A stretch of DNA of 64,000 nt from Flavobacterium sp. FEMGT703F (GCA_002786385.1 PGCN01000018.1:310001-374000), one strand, 5' to 3'. Numbered from the stretch's first letter, positions 33,660 to 42,004 are shown. Numbers and translations: made by a program. The notes: generated from the letters alone by a model not told the origin.

Positions 33660-34924
33660 AAAACCGGAGGAATTTTAACTTTTTTTATCGAGTAGTAAGT
33701 CGTAACCGCAATGCCCAGAACCAACAGTACCGCCACCGCAAAAAGCAACTCATTCACCATAGGGATTAAAGTGTAACTGAAAGAAGCAATGCCTTGAACA
33801 GCCAGCACTAATTCGTTTAAAAAAACGCCGACAGAAAACAAAATAACGCCAAACTTAATGGGTTTGCTGATGTAGAAATAATGGTTCACATAAATATAAA
33901 ACAGCAAAAACAAGCTAATCACGGCCAACAACACCAAGTGCAAATAAGCAATGACTATCGGTCGGAATCCAAAGGCTAACTGACTCAAAGCCGGTATAGT
34001 CGAGCCCAATTGCAACAACAATTTAATGCTACAAGCTACCGCTACAAACACTATAATATAACGCAAAAAGAACGGATAATTTTCAAAATAGCCTTTCCGG
34101 GTTTTGGCCAAAACGGCCAACAGCTTGAACCAAGCAAAACTTTGAACAAAAGCCGCTACTACGGTTAAAACATAAAGCCAAACCGGTAAGTTTAACCACA
34201 AAGTCGATAAAAAATACGCCGGGATACAAGCCGCAAAAAACAGCCAAAAGGCTTTTGTAAAAAAAGGATGCTCCGTGGTTTTCAAGTTAAAAAAATGAAA
34301 CAACAATCCCATACAAGCAAAGAAAAACCATCCGTTGTATTGGAAATGCAGGTAATAATAGATGGAAGCCAAATACTCGTTTTGGTGAATGTTTTTGGTT
34401 ATCATCATAAAGGCCAAGGCAAAAGTCCCAAGAGAAGAAATCACATTGAAGAAAATTGCCGCTTTAAACCAATTTATTGAGAGCCATTCCGGGTTAACCT
34501 GTTTCAAATCTTTCCAAAATTGGTACCCGAAAACATAAGCCACTACAATAGAAGCTGTAGAAAATACAATCGATAGAGCCGCATAGCCTTGAATGATGAA
34601 AAACACCAACATCCCATAAGCGCAAATCAAATTGGCTGTCAATAAGGTGTTGTACGAAAACGTCCTTTTCATTTTTGTCACCCTGAGCGCTCCCGAAGCT
34701 TCGGGAGAAGGGCCTTTTCTCTCCAAAAAACCAACCATCAACACCATTAAAGTATGGCTGATCCAACCGGCAAATGCAAAATGAGAATGAGAATGTTGTA
34801 AGTTCTTTTGGTTGAAAAGCGGAAACTCAAAACCTATTTTGTAGCGCATTAACAAGCCAAGTAATGCTACCAGTAACAAATTGAACAATGAAAATTGCAA
34901 CCAGAACTTAGCCTTAAAGTGCAT
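33656..34924 (-). CDS. His-rich polytopic membrane protein next to crp/fnr, unknown function
   Basis: The 422 residues form about 12 hydrophobic helices. Several helices carry aromatic-flanked His clusters that look like heme or copper ligands: LQHSHSHFAFAGW near residue 45, YYYLHFQYNGWFFF near 200 and IAYLHLVLL near 330. The pattern recalls heme-copper oxidase subunit I or NnrS proteins, but I cannot place it in either. Its ATG abuts the crp/fnr stop, so they are probably cotranscribed under the same NO/anoxia control. Residues about 71-83 (PSPEASGALRVTK) are encoded by a REP-like palindrome inserted in frame between two helices. Confidence 0.7.
   Translation of the reverse strand: MHFKAKFWLQFSLFNLLLVALLGLLMRYKIGFEFPLFNQKNLQHSHSHFAFAGWISHTLMVLMVGFLERKGPSPEASGALRVTKMKRTFSYNTLLTANLICAYGMLVFFIIQGYAALSIVFSTASIVVAYVFGYQFWKDLKQVNPEWLSINWFKAAIFFNVISSLGTFALAFMMITKNIHQNEYLASIYYYLHFQYNGWFFFACMGLLFHFFNLKTTEHPFFTKAFWLFFAACIPAYFLSTLWLNLPVWLYVLTVVAAFVQSFAWFKLLAVLAKTRKGYFENYPFFLRYIIVFVAVACSIKLLLQLGSTIPALSQLAFGFRPIVIAYLHLVLLAVISLFLLFYIYVNHYFYISKPIKFGVILFSVGVFLNELVLAVQGIASFSYTLIPMVNELLFAVAVLLVLGIAVTTYYSIKKVKIPPVL
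34675..34713. repeat. REP-like palindromic element inserted inside a coding sequence
   Basis: It starts TGTCACCCTGAGC and ends GAAGGGC, the same ends as intergenic copies at 41.2, 45.3, 53.0 and 53.1 kb. The core is an 18-bp perfect palindrome (CTCCCGAAGCTTCGGGAG, 34690-34707). It is read through in frame by the minus-strand membrane-protein gene. Confidence 0.8.
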
Positions 34925-35514
34925 TAGAAATATATTTTATGGTTGATGATGTCTACCTTTTTTTCCTTGGCCATTTTCGATAAAGCGCGAATCACCGTTT
35001 CTACTCTTAACCCTGTAAAGTTGGCTATCTCTTGTCGGGTAAACGGAATTTGCTCTTTTTCGTTGGAACATTTTCCTTTTTTGTGTGCATTTAAAAAGGC
35101 GAGTATCCTAAACTCAGGCTTCTGATTAATGATGTCTTTAGAGGTCATGGCCTTGGAATGTATCCGCCGCGACATGAGTGTCAGAAACTGTTTCTGTATG
35201 ACAGGGTATTCTTCTAATATTTTAAGGAACTTTTCCTTAGTTAATTTGACAATCACGCTGTCCTGAAAAGCTTCTGCTGTAGAAGGATAGCATTCATCTA
35301 TAAACAAAGGCGGCTCACCAAAACTTTGCCCGTTAGAAAAATACCCTTGCGTAAATTCTTTGCCTTCATCATTTGAATTGTACATCCGAATACTGCCCTC
35401 TACAATTTGATAATAAAAATTAGCGGTTTCATCTTCACAAAAAATCATCTCGCCTTTTTTATATTCCTTAGCAATGGCACCCCAAGTGTAGAGTAAATCT
35501 AAGTCTATTTGCAT
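34924..35514 (-). CDS. Crp/Fnr-family transcription regulator
   Basis: The 196 residues have a cNMP-binding-type beta roll (residues about 10-110, GEMIFCEDETANFYYQIVEG), a long dimer helix, and a C-terminal winged HTH with FTRQEIANFTGLRVETVIRALSKM as helix-turn-helix. The four N-terminal Cys of oxygen-sensing FNR are absent; only scattered Cys are present (in FCEDE, DECYP and KCSNE), so a heme- or NO-sensing DNR/NnrR-like mode is more likely. The recognition helix E-T-V-x-R suits TGAY half sites. It is the natural candidate for binding the six boxes in the window, including the one before its own gene. Confidence 0.9.
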   Translation of the reverse strand: MQIDLDLLYTWGAIAKEYKKGEMIFCEDETANFYYQIVEGSIRMYNSNDEGKEFTQGYFSNGQSFGEPPLFIDECYPSTAEAFQDSVIVKLTKEKFLKILEEYPVIQKQFLTLMSRRIHSKAMTSKDIINQKPEFRILAFLNAHKKGKCSNEKEQIPFTRQEIANFTGLRVETVIRALSKMAKEKKVDIINHKIYF

Positions 35515-35577
35515 AATTGATTTTGAGTGTTTTAAGCTAAAAAGGCTTATTTCATAAGGCTTTACAGCTAATGGTTA

Positions 35578-35585
35578 CAAATTTA
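35578..35585 (-). promoter_or_regulatory. Promoter -7 element of the crp/fnr gene
   Basis: On the minus strand the sequence reads TAAATTTG, an exact TAnnTTTG match. It is centred 34 bp from the box at 35609-35622, the same geometry as at the target promoters, and 64 bp before the ATG at 35514. Confidence 0.7.
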
Positions 35586-35608
35586 GTTTTAATAAAAATA
35601 CTAAAAAT

Positions 35609-35622
35609 ATGACTGAAATCAT
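35609..35622. promoter_or_regulatory. Crp/Fnr-type operator shared by crp/fnr and the copper cluster
   Basis: ATGACTGAAATCAT lies between the divergent genes. Exact -7 elements are centred 34 bp away on both sides: TATCTTTG (35646-35653) on the plus strand and TAAATTTG (35578-35585) on the minus strand. One dimer could activate both promoters. Confidence 0.82.
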
Positions 35623-35657
35623 ACAAATGACCGTTTTTTAACTACTATCTTTGTCTC

Positions 35658-36032
35658 ATGAAAAGGTTAATAATCATAGTGGCACTTGTGATGTTCGCAA
35701 AACCGATACTTCCGGTGGCCGACTATATGATTAACTACGATTACATCTCAAAAGTGCTTTGTGAAAACAAAGCCAAACCCGAATTAGAATGTAACGGAAA
35801 GTGTCAGTTAATGAAAGAATTGGCCAAAGCTTCGGAACAGGAAAAACCAATTACCCCGGTAAAAAAAATCCAAGCACAGGAAACCGAAGTGCTGTTCTTT
35901 CAGGAAATCCAACCGTTATTGACTAGACAAACTTTTTTTCAGCATAAAAATGCTATCAGCAACCACTACGCCAATCTTTACTTTCACTTAGCGAGTGGTT
36001 CTGTTTTCCATCCGCCCACTTATTCCGCTTAA
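35658..36032 (+). CDS. Small membrane-anchored protein with CxNGKC motif, first gene of the copper cluster
   Basis: The 124 residues have an N-terminal helix (IIIVALVMFAKPILPVADY), then LCENKAKPELECNGKCQLMKELAKA with three Cys suited to binding a metal, and a His-containing C-terminus (HKNAISNHYANLYFHLASG). From memory, related small proteins with C-N-G-K-C lie before copper or TonB receptor genes in Bacteroidetes; the function is not established. It is led by an exact -7 element and a Crp/Fnr-type box, so it belongs to the denitrification regulon. Confidence 0.75.
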   Translation: MKRLIIIVALVMFAKPILPVADYMINYDYISKVLCENKAKPELECNGKCQLMKELAKASEQEKPITPVKKIQAQETEVLFFQEIQPLLTRQTFFQHKNAISNHYANLYFHLASGSVFHPPTYSA

Positions 36033-36140
36033 AAACTTTTTATTTTTTGATCAATCTTACTGAGATTGACCGGACGATTTATGTCCGAATCGCATTGGAA
36101 AATCTTCCAATCAAATCTTTATTATTTAAAATTTACAATC

Positions 36141-36995
36141 ATGAAAACCTTATTAAAATATACGCTTTCCTTATTCCTATTGGCCTCAGCCCTAACCTTT
36201 ACTGCTTGTTCTTCAGACGATAGCAATCCCGAAGCCGACGAACTGGCCAACCTAACCAAATTCCATGAATTCGCTAACGAAACCCATACTATCGAATTGT
36301 ATTCCCACATGGGCAGTTTGGAACAAGGCTATAACGAAGTCGCCCTACGCATCAAAGACAACGCCACCGGCGACTACGTAAAAAATGCTGAAGTCAATTG
36401 GATGCCGCTCATGCACATGACCATGATGAACCACTCTTGCCCTAAATCGGCAGTAGAAAAAGTAACTACAACCGGTACCTTGTACGAAGGTTACATCGTC
36501 TTCCAAATGGCGCAAAATGCTACAGAATATTGGGATTTAAAAGTAAACTACACCATCAACGGCACTGCCTATTCAGCCACTGCTGTTATTGATGTTCCGG
36601 CTTCAACAGAACGCAGGGTTAATACCTTTACCGGAACCGACGGCACCAAATACATCGTGGCTTATGCCGAACCACACCACCCAAAAGTAGCCGTTAACGA
36701 TGTGGTTTTCGGGGTATGGAAAATGCAAGACATGATGAACTTCCCGGTAGTAGATGGTTACACGGTAAAAATCGACCCGAGAATGCCAAGCATGGGCAAC
36801 CACAGTTCGCCAAACAATGTAGATGCCACTCAAGTAACAGCCGGCGGTTTATACGAAGGCAAACTATCGTTAACCATGACGGGTTACTGGAAAATCAACT
36901 TGCAATTGTTGAATGCCGAAGGTACCGTTTTAAAAGGGGAAGCCATTACCGACACCGTGTTGGAAAGCAGCATTTTCTTCGAACTCGAATTCTAA
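36141..36995 (+). CDS. Met/His-rich lipoprotein with FixH/YtkA-like repeats, probable copper binding
   Basis: The 284-residue lipoprotein has its lipidated Cys near residue 23 (TFTACSSDD) and two beta-sandwich repeats of the FixH/YtkA-like type, each ending in LYEGxxxFxM or LYEGKLSLTMTGYWKI. The first repeat has WMPLMHMTMMNHSCPK, the second KIDPRMPSMGNHSSP; these Met/His/Cys clusters suit Cu(I) or Cu(II). The ATG at 36141 gives a clean lipoprotein signal, unlike an earlier start at 36066. It lies between the small Cys protein and the copper receptor, which supports a role as surface or periplasmic copper carrier for NosZ. Confidence 0.78.
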   Translation: MKTLLKYTLSLFLLASALTFTACSSDDSNPEADELANLTKFHEFANETHTIELYSHMGSLEQGYNEVALRIKDNATGDYVKNAEVNWMPLMHMTMMNHSCPKSAVEKVTTTGTLYEGYIVFQMAQNATEYWDLKVNYTINGTAYSATAVIDVPASTERRVNTFTGTDGTKYIVAYAEPHHPKVAVNDVVFGVWKMQDMMNFPVVDGYTVKIDPRMPSMGNHSSPNNVDATQVTAGGLYEGKLSLTMTGYWKINLQLLNAEGTVLKGEAITDTVLESSIFFELEF

Positions 36996-37007
36996 AAAAT
37001 CCACTCC

Positions 37008-37043
37008 AAAAAGGTCTTGCTCATAGCGAACAAGACCTTTTTT
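37008..37043 (+). terminator. Terminator between the copper lipoprotein and receptor genes
   Basis: A 10-bp or longer stem (AAAGGTCTTG, 37010-37019 with 37031-37040) is followed by T6. The receptor ATG is only 15 bp later, so this probably lowers rather than blocks its expression. Confidence 0.85.
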
Positions 37044-37057
37044 AAATCTCAGATGCG

Positions 37058-39043
37058 ATGAAAAATATATTGCTGTTGCTGTTGTGCAGTGGCTTCTTTT
37101 CCTATGCCCAAGAAACCAAAGATTCCTTGGTGCCTAAAGACTTAAAAGAGGTGATTGTCATCGGCAAAAAAACACAAATCCACGAAAAACAAAGCAAATC
37201 GCTGGCTACTATCGATGAGTTTCTCGACAAAGGAAGCAAAGTCGATTTGGTCAAACGCGGCGCTTATGCTTGGGAACCGCTCATCAACAGCATGGCTACC
37301 GAGCGAACCCTAATTACCATCGATGGCATGCGCATTTTTGGCGCTTGTACCGATAAAATGGATCCGATTACCTCCTATGTGGAAGTCTCTAATTTATCGG
37401 AAGCCACCATAAAATCAGGGCAGCAAGGCTCGTGTTTCGGGTCAACCATTGGTGGTGCCATCGATTTAAAACGAAGCCAAAACCGTTTCGGAAGTCAACA
37501 ATGGGATTTCGCCCTCAACACCGGTTTCGAAACCAACAACCGTCAGAAAATCATTGGGTCTTCTGTGAATTATGCCGACAGTACGTATTATGTGGATACC
37601 GATGTCATGTTCCGCGAAGCCGACAATTACGCCGCGGGAAACAACCGTGAAATTTTGTATTCTCAATTCCGAAAACTGAATTTCTCCGGTACCGCAGGGT
37701 TCAAATTCTTTACCAATAAACTACTGGAAGCTTCCGTCATTTATGACAAAGCCACCGATGTTGGTTATCCGGCCTTGCCCATGGATGTGTCATTAGCGGA
37801 AGCGTTAATTACCTCACTGAAATATGTAGTAATTCCGAAATCATCCTTAGTAAAAGATTGGGAAACCAAAGTGTATTTCAACACCATCACCCATCGCATG
37901 GACGATACCACGCGGCCATCAGTTCCCATTCACATGGACATGCCCGGCTGGAGCAAAACTTTTGGGATGTATTCTAAAGCGACTGCCGTAAAAAATCGCC
38001 ATCACTTTTTGGCCAACTTCAATGCGTTTTATAACCAATCCGTAGCCGAAATGACCATGTATCCGAACGACCCTAACGAAAACCTGATGTTCATGTACAC
38101 TTGGCCCGATGTGCGCACCTTATACACCGGTTTATTTGCCGAAGACCAATGGGTTTTCAACTGCCACTCGGGACTGAAATTGTCGGTTTCAGCCGGAAGT
38201 CATACGAACGATGTGGCGAGTGATTTTGGCTTACAAAGTCTGCAAATCTTTTACCCGGAGATGCCGCGCCAAAAAACGCGTTTCCTAAAAAGCATCGCCG
38301 CCCATTACAACTACCACAAGACCAGTTGGGAATACGGTTTCGGATTGGGTTATGGCGAAAGAGCGCCGTCGGTTTCCGAAGGCTATGGCTTTTACCTGTT
38401 CAACAGTTCCGACCGTTTTGACTATGTAGGGAATCCAAACTTAAGCAACGAAAAATCCATCGAAACCCATGCGTTCATAGGCTTTAAAAAAGAAAAAATC
38501 AGCACCAAAATCAGCAGTTCTTTTTTCCGCATTTCGGATTATATCATTGGGACGCCCGACACTGTTTTAGTCCCTATGACCATAGGCGCGAGTGGCGTAA
38601 AATTGTACACTGCGTTGTCGTATGCCACGATTTTTAACGTCGATTGGAATTCGGAAATCGCCCTCAGCAACTCCTTGAAATGGAATGTTGGCCTATTGTA
38701 TAGTTTAGGCAAAGACAGCAACGGCAATGCCCTTCCGTTGGTTAATCCGTTGAGCTATAAAACGGCTTTAACGTTTACCAAAGTAAAGTACAATGCCGCT
38801 ATAGAATGCGTTGGAAACACCGCTCAAACCCGTTACGGTTCGGTGTACGGCGAAACCAATACCGCCGATTTTGCTTTGCTGAATGCTAATTTCGGTTATA
38901 AATGGGTAGTTTCAGGCAGTAAGTTATACACCAAAATAGGCGTCGAAAATATACTGGACGCTTATTACACCACTTACTCCGACTGGAACAAAGTGCCGCG
39001 TATGGGAAGAAATATTTTTGTGAATCTGAATTTCAATCTGTAA
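37058..39043 (+). CDS. TonB-dependent copper receptor, OprC/NosA-like
   Basis: This 661-residue outer-membrane receptor has a signal peptide ending in SYAQ, a plug domain (LKEVIVIGKKTQ, RTLITIDGMRIFG, SGQQGSCFGSTIGGAIDL) and a 22-strand barrel with a C-terminal aromatic residue region. The motif C-x3-M at residues 97-101 (CTDKM) and H-M-D-M at 292-295 match the Cys/Met and His/Met ligand pairs of the copper channel OprC, whose relative NosA was linked to NosZ copper supply in Pseudomonas stutzeri. It is therefore the likely copper entry point for the nos enzyme encoded 20 kb away. Confidence 0.88.
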   Translation: MKNILLLLLCSGFFSYAQETKDSLVPKDLKEVIVIGKKTQIHEKQSKSLATIDEFLDKGSKVDLVKRGAYAWEPLINSMATERTLITIDGMRIFGACTDKMDPITSYVEVSNLSEATIKSGQQGSCFGSTIGGAIDLKRSQNRFGSQQWDFALNTGFETNNRQKIIGSSVNYADSTYYVDTDVMFREADNYAAGNNREILYSQFRKLNFSGTAGFKFFTNKLLEASVIYDKATDVGYPALPMDVSLAEALITSLKYVVIPKSSLVKDWETKVYFNTITHRMDDTTRPSVPIHMDMPGWSKTFGMYSKATAVKNRHHFLANFNAFYNQSVAEMTMYPNDPNENLMFMYTWPDVRTLYTGLFAEDQWVFNCHSGLKLSVSAGSHTNDVASDFGLQSLQIFYPEMPRQKTRFLKSIAAHYNYHKTSWEYGFGLGYGERAPSVSEGYGFYLFNSSDRFDYVGNPNLSNEKSIETHAFIGFKKEKISTKISSSFFRISDYIIGTPDTVLVPMTIGASGVKLYTALSYATIFNVDWNSEIALSNSLKWNVGLLYSLGKDSNGNALPLVNPLSYKTALTFTKVKYNAAIECVGNTAQTRYGSVYGETNTADFALLNANFGYKWVVSGSKLYTKIGVENILDAYYTTYSDWNKVPRMGRNIFVNLNFNL

Positions 39044-39105
39044 TAGCCAAATAAAGCAATGGCTTTTTTCATTACCTTAGCTTTTCAATTCAATCAAAAA
39101 TATAA

Positions 39106-41118
39106 ATGAGAAATGCAACCCTTACCTTGCTGGCAGCCTTATCTTTAGCTTCCTGCAGCCAAAAAGAACTCACTTCGGGTATCAACAAAAAAAATATGGA
39201 TACGCTGGTCAAACCCGGCGATAACTTTGCCATGTACGTAAACGGTACTTGGATGAAAACCGCCAAGATTCCGGCCGACAAATCCTCTTATGGCGCCTTT
39301 GATATGTTATACGATCAATCGCAAAAAGACGTCAAAGCCATTATTGAAGAAGCTGCCAAAGGCAACAATGCAGAAGGTACCGACGAACAAAAAATAGGCG
39401 ATTACTACGCCTCGTTCATGGACCGCAAAGGCCGGGATGCTAAAGGAATTGCGCCCATCCAACCGGAGTTAAAAGCCATTGATGCTATTGCTTCTTACGA
39501 TGACTTGGCTGCTTATTTCGGGAAAGCCAACCGTGCCGGTGTATCTATTCCGTTTTCCGTATCGGTGATGTCGGATTTTAAAGATCCAACCAAACACACC
39601 TTAATCACTTGGCAAGGTGGCTTGGGCCTACCGGAGCGCGAGTATTATTTGGCAACCGATGCCAAAATGACCGAAATCCGTCAAAAATATGTGGCCCACA
39701 TCGAAAAGATGTTCCAACTAACCAACATGCCTAACCCTGCCGAAAATGCGGCTAAAATTATGGCGCTGGAAACCGCATTGGCCAGCCAACAAATGAAAAA
39801 AGAAGACACGCGCGACATTGTAAAATTGTACAACGTGTATGCGGTAAAAGACTTAAAAACCTTGATGCCCGACTTCAATTGGACGGCCATGCTGAAAAAT
39901 GCAGGAGTTGACCGTGAAAAGAAATTGGTAGTAACCCAAGTAGATTACACCAAAAACCTGAACAACCTCATCAAAAACACGCCTATCGACACTTGGAAAA
40001 CCTATTTAAAATGGGGCGTGATTAATGGTTCTGCCGGCTTATTAACCACGGCACTCGACAAACAAAACTTCGAGTTCTATGGCAAAAACTTGTACGGTAC
40101 CGAAAGCCAACAAGAAGATTGGAAACGCGCCGTAGAAATGGTGAACGGTGGTTTAGGCGAAGTAGTGGGGAAAGTGTACGTTAAAAAACACTTCTCTCCG
40201 GAAGCCAAAGAGCGCATGACGCAAATGGTGAAAAACCTATTGAAAGCCTACGCCGAAAGCATCAAAACCCTCGATTGGATGAGTGCCGCTACTAAAAAAG
40301 AAGCCTTGAAAAAGGTAGATAATTTTATGATTAAAATTGGCTACCCTGATAAATGGCGCGACTACTCTGCCTTGAAAATTGTGAAAAACGATTTGTACGG
40401 CAACGCTACCCGTGCAACCGAATTTGAATACAACCGCAACTTGGCCAAATTGGGCAAACCGGTGGACCGCGCCGAATGGGGCATGAATCCTCAAACCGTA
40501 AATGCGTACTACAACCCATCGTTAAACGAAATTGTATTCCCGGCTGCCATTTTAAAACCGCCTTTCTTTGATTTAAATGCAGACGATGCAGTGAACTACG
40601 GTGGCATTGGAGCCGTAATCGGACACGAAATTGGCCACGGTTTTGACGACCAGGGTAGTGCCTTCGACGGTACCGGAACCATGAAAAACTGGTGGACACC
40701 ACAAGACTTAGCCGCCTTTAAAAAGAGAACCTCGGCTTTGGTTGAGCAATACAACAGTTTCAAAGCCTTCCCTGATTTAAATGTGAACGGTGCCTTTACC
40801 CTAGGGGAAAACATAGGCGACTTGGGTGGACTAAGCATTGCCATCAAAGCCTACAAAGCTACCCTGAACGGCAAAGAAGCGCCGGTAATGGACGGCTTTA
40901 CTGGTATGCAACGCGTGTTCTTGGGCTGGGGACAAGTATGGGCCGAGAAAATCCGCGAAGAAGCTTTGCGCAGTCAAATTGCAGGCGACCCACACTCGCC
41001 GGCCTTATTCCGTGTGAACGGAACCGTACGCAACATTCCGGAATTCTACGAAGCGTTCAATATTAAACCTACCGACTCCTTATACTTAGCACCCGAAAAG
41101 CGTGTGAAGATTTGGTAG
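39106..41118 (+). CDS. M13 family metallopeptidase (neprilysin/PepO-like) lipoprotein
   Basis: The 670 residues begin with a lipoprotein signal (LSLASC). The N-terminal M13 domain (GDNFAMYVNGTWMKTAKIPADKSSYGAF) precedes the catalytic domain with NAYYNPSLNEIVFPAAIL, the zinc motif HEIGH in VIGHEIGHGFDDQG, and ENIGDLGGLSIA with the third ligand Glu. The last residues (YLAPEKRVKIW) are the usual M13 end. It degrades peptides in the periplasm or at the surface. It is monocistronic, followed by a GAAA-loop terminator. Confidence 0.95.
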   Translation: MRNATLTLLAALSLASCSQKELTSGINKKNMDTLVKPGDNFAMYVNGTWMKTAKIPADKSSYGAFDMLYDQSQKDVKAIIEEAAKGNNAEGTDEQKIGDYYASFMDRKGRDAKGIAPIQPELKAIDAIASYDDLAAYFGKANRAGVSIPFSVSVMSDFKDPTKHTLITWQGGLGLPEREYYLATDAKMTEIRQKYVAHIEKMFQLTNMPNPAENAAKIMALETALASQQMKKEDTRDIVKLYNVYAVKDLKTLMPDFNWTAMLKNAGVDREKKLVVTQVDYTKNLNNLIKNTPIDTWKTYLKWGVINGSAGLLTTALDKQNFEFYGKNLYGTESQQEDWKRAVEMVNGGLGEVVGKVYVKKHFSPEAKERMTQMVKNLLKAYAESIKTLDWMSAATKKEALKKVDNFMIKIGYPDKWRDYSALKIVKNDLYGNATRATEFEYNRNLAKLGKPVDRAEWGMNPQTVNAYYNPSLNEIVFPAAILKPPFFDLNADDAVNYGGIGAVIGHEIGHGFDDQGSAFDGTGTMKNWWTPQDLAAFKKRTSALVEQYNSFKAFPDLNVNGAFTLGENIGDLGGLSIAIKAYKATLNGKEAPVMDGFTGMQRVFLGWGQVWAEKIREEALRSQIAGDPHSPALFRVNGTVRNIPEFYEAFNIKPTDSLYLAPEKRVKIW

Positions 41119-41140
41119 TAGTTACCACTTAATTTATAAG

Positions 41141-41168
41141 AAACCCCGACGGAAACGTTGGGGTTTTT
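41141..41168 (+). terminator. Terminator of the M13 peptidase gene
   Basis: An 11-bp stem (AAACCCCGACG, 41141-41151 with 41156-41166, one G-T pair) is closed by a GAAA tetraloop and followed by Ts. An almost identical copy occurs at 45261-45289. Confidence 0.92.
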
Positions 41169-41174
41169 GTTTTG

Positions 41175-41310
41175 TACATTTTGTCACCCTGAGCTCGCCT
41201 GCCCTGAGCTTGCCTGCCCTGAGCGCAGTCGAAGGGTCGAAGGGTCGAAGGGCAGCACACGACTAGAAGCCGACTGCCGAAGGAAATCGAGAAGCCTTAT
41301 CCATACAAAG
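41175..41310 (+). repeat. Compound REP-like block with triplicated half sites
   Basis: TGTCACCCTGAGC is followed by two more CCTGCCCTGAGC units, and the other half is three TCGAAGGG units in a row. The matching tripling on both sides looks like nested insertion of the same palindromic element. The block recurs near-identically at 45301-45435. There is no gene in this part of the 1,071-bp gap from 41119 to 42189. Confidence 0.8.
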
Positions 41311-41935
41311 GTTCTCGATACTCCCGACACTTCGGGATTTATTCCGTTGCACTCCATAAAAAACCACTCGAACTGACGGGTGTAGTAGTGTTTTCAAATC
41401 CTATTTAAGCATGACGCCCTTATTACGTCACTTCGAGTGATTTTGCAGGGTGAAAACGTTAGTTTTTACACTGTAAAATAATATCGAGAAGTTTCAGCCA
41501 AATTGAGCGTAGCATACAAGGCGAAGCAGACTGCCGAAGGAAATCGAAAGGCCTTATCAATATAACGGTTCTCGATACTCCCGACACTTCGGGATTTATT
41601 CCGTTGCACTCCATAAAAAACCACTCGAACTGACGGGTGTAGTAGTGTTTTCAAATCCTATTTAAGCATGACGCCCTTATTACGTCACTTCGAGTGATTT
41701 TGCAGGGTGAAAACGTTAGTTTTTACACTGTAAAATAATATCGAGAAGTTTCAGCCAAATTGAGCGTAGCATACAAGGCGAAGCAGACTGCCGAAGGAAA
41801 TCGAAAGGCCTTATCAATATAACGGTTCTCGATACTCCCGACACTTCGGGATTTATTCCGTTGCACTCCATAAAAAACCACTCGAACTGACGGGTGTAGT
41901 AGTATTTTCAAACCCTATTTAAACATGACATCCTT
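41310..41935 (+). repeat. 257-bp tandem repeat, about 2.4 copies
   Basis: Units begin at 41310, 41567 and 41824 (GGTTCTCGATACTCCC) with an exact 257-base period, the third being partial. Each full unit contains one reverse-oriented and one forward-oriented palindromic module (ends CGTCAsTTCGAGTG and TATCGAGAAs). Two 62-residue reading frames inside it are identical by repetition and are not considered genes. Confidence 0.9.
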
Positions 41936-41938
41936 GTT

Positions 41939-41993
41939 ACGTCACTTCGAGTATTTCAAATCGTTCGCGAACGATTTGAAATGTATCGAGAAG
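41939..41993. repeat. Palindromic module with 30-bp perfect core
   Basis: It has the same constant ends (CGTCACTTCGAGT and TATCGAGAAG) as the modules in the tandem repeat. The core is different: a perfect palindrome at 41952-41981 with centre TTCGCGAA. Confidence 0.85.
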
Positions 41994-42004
41994 CTAAACC
42001 CTCC

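Noticed and set aside
33656-34924. Frameshift or pseudogene because of the inserted repeat
   Set aside because: The frame is open through the insertion and the helices on both sides are intact.
34924-35514. Oxygen-sensing FNR with an Fe-S cluster
   Set aside because: The N-terminal Cys cluster of FNR is absent; only three scattered Cys are present.
41158-41376. Small protein genes within the repeat blocks (also 41466-41654, 41723-41911 and 45288-45497)
   Set aside because: The frames are made entirely of repeat sequence, recur with the repeats, begin inside terminators or palindromes, and have no protein features.
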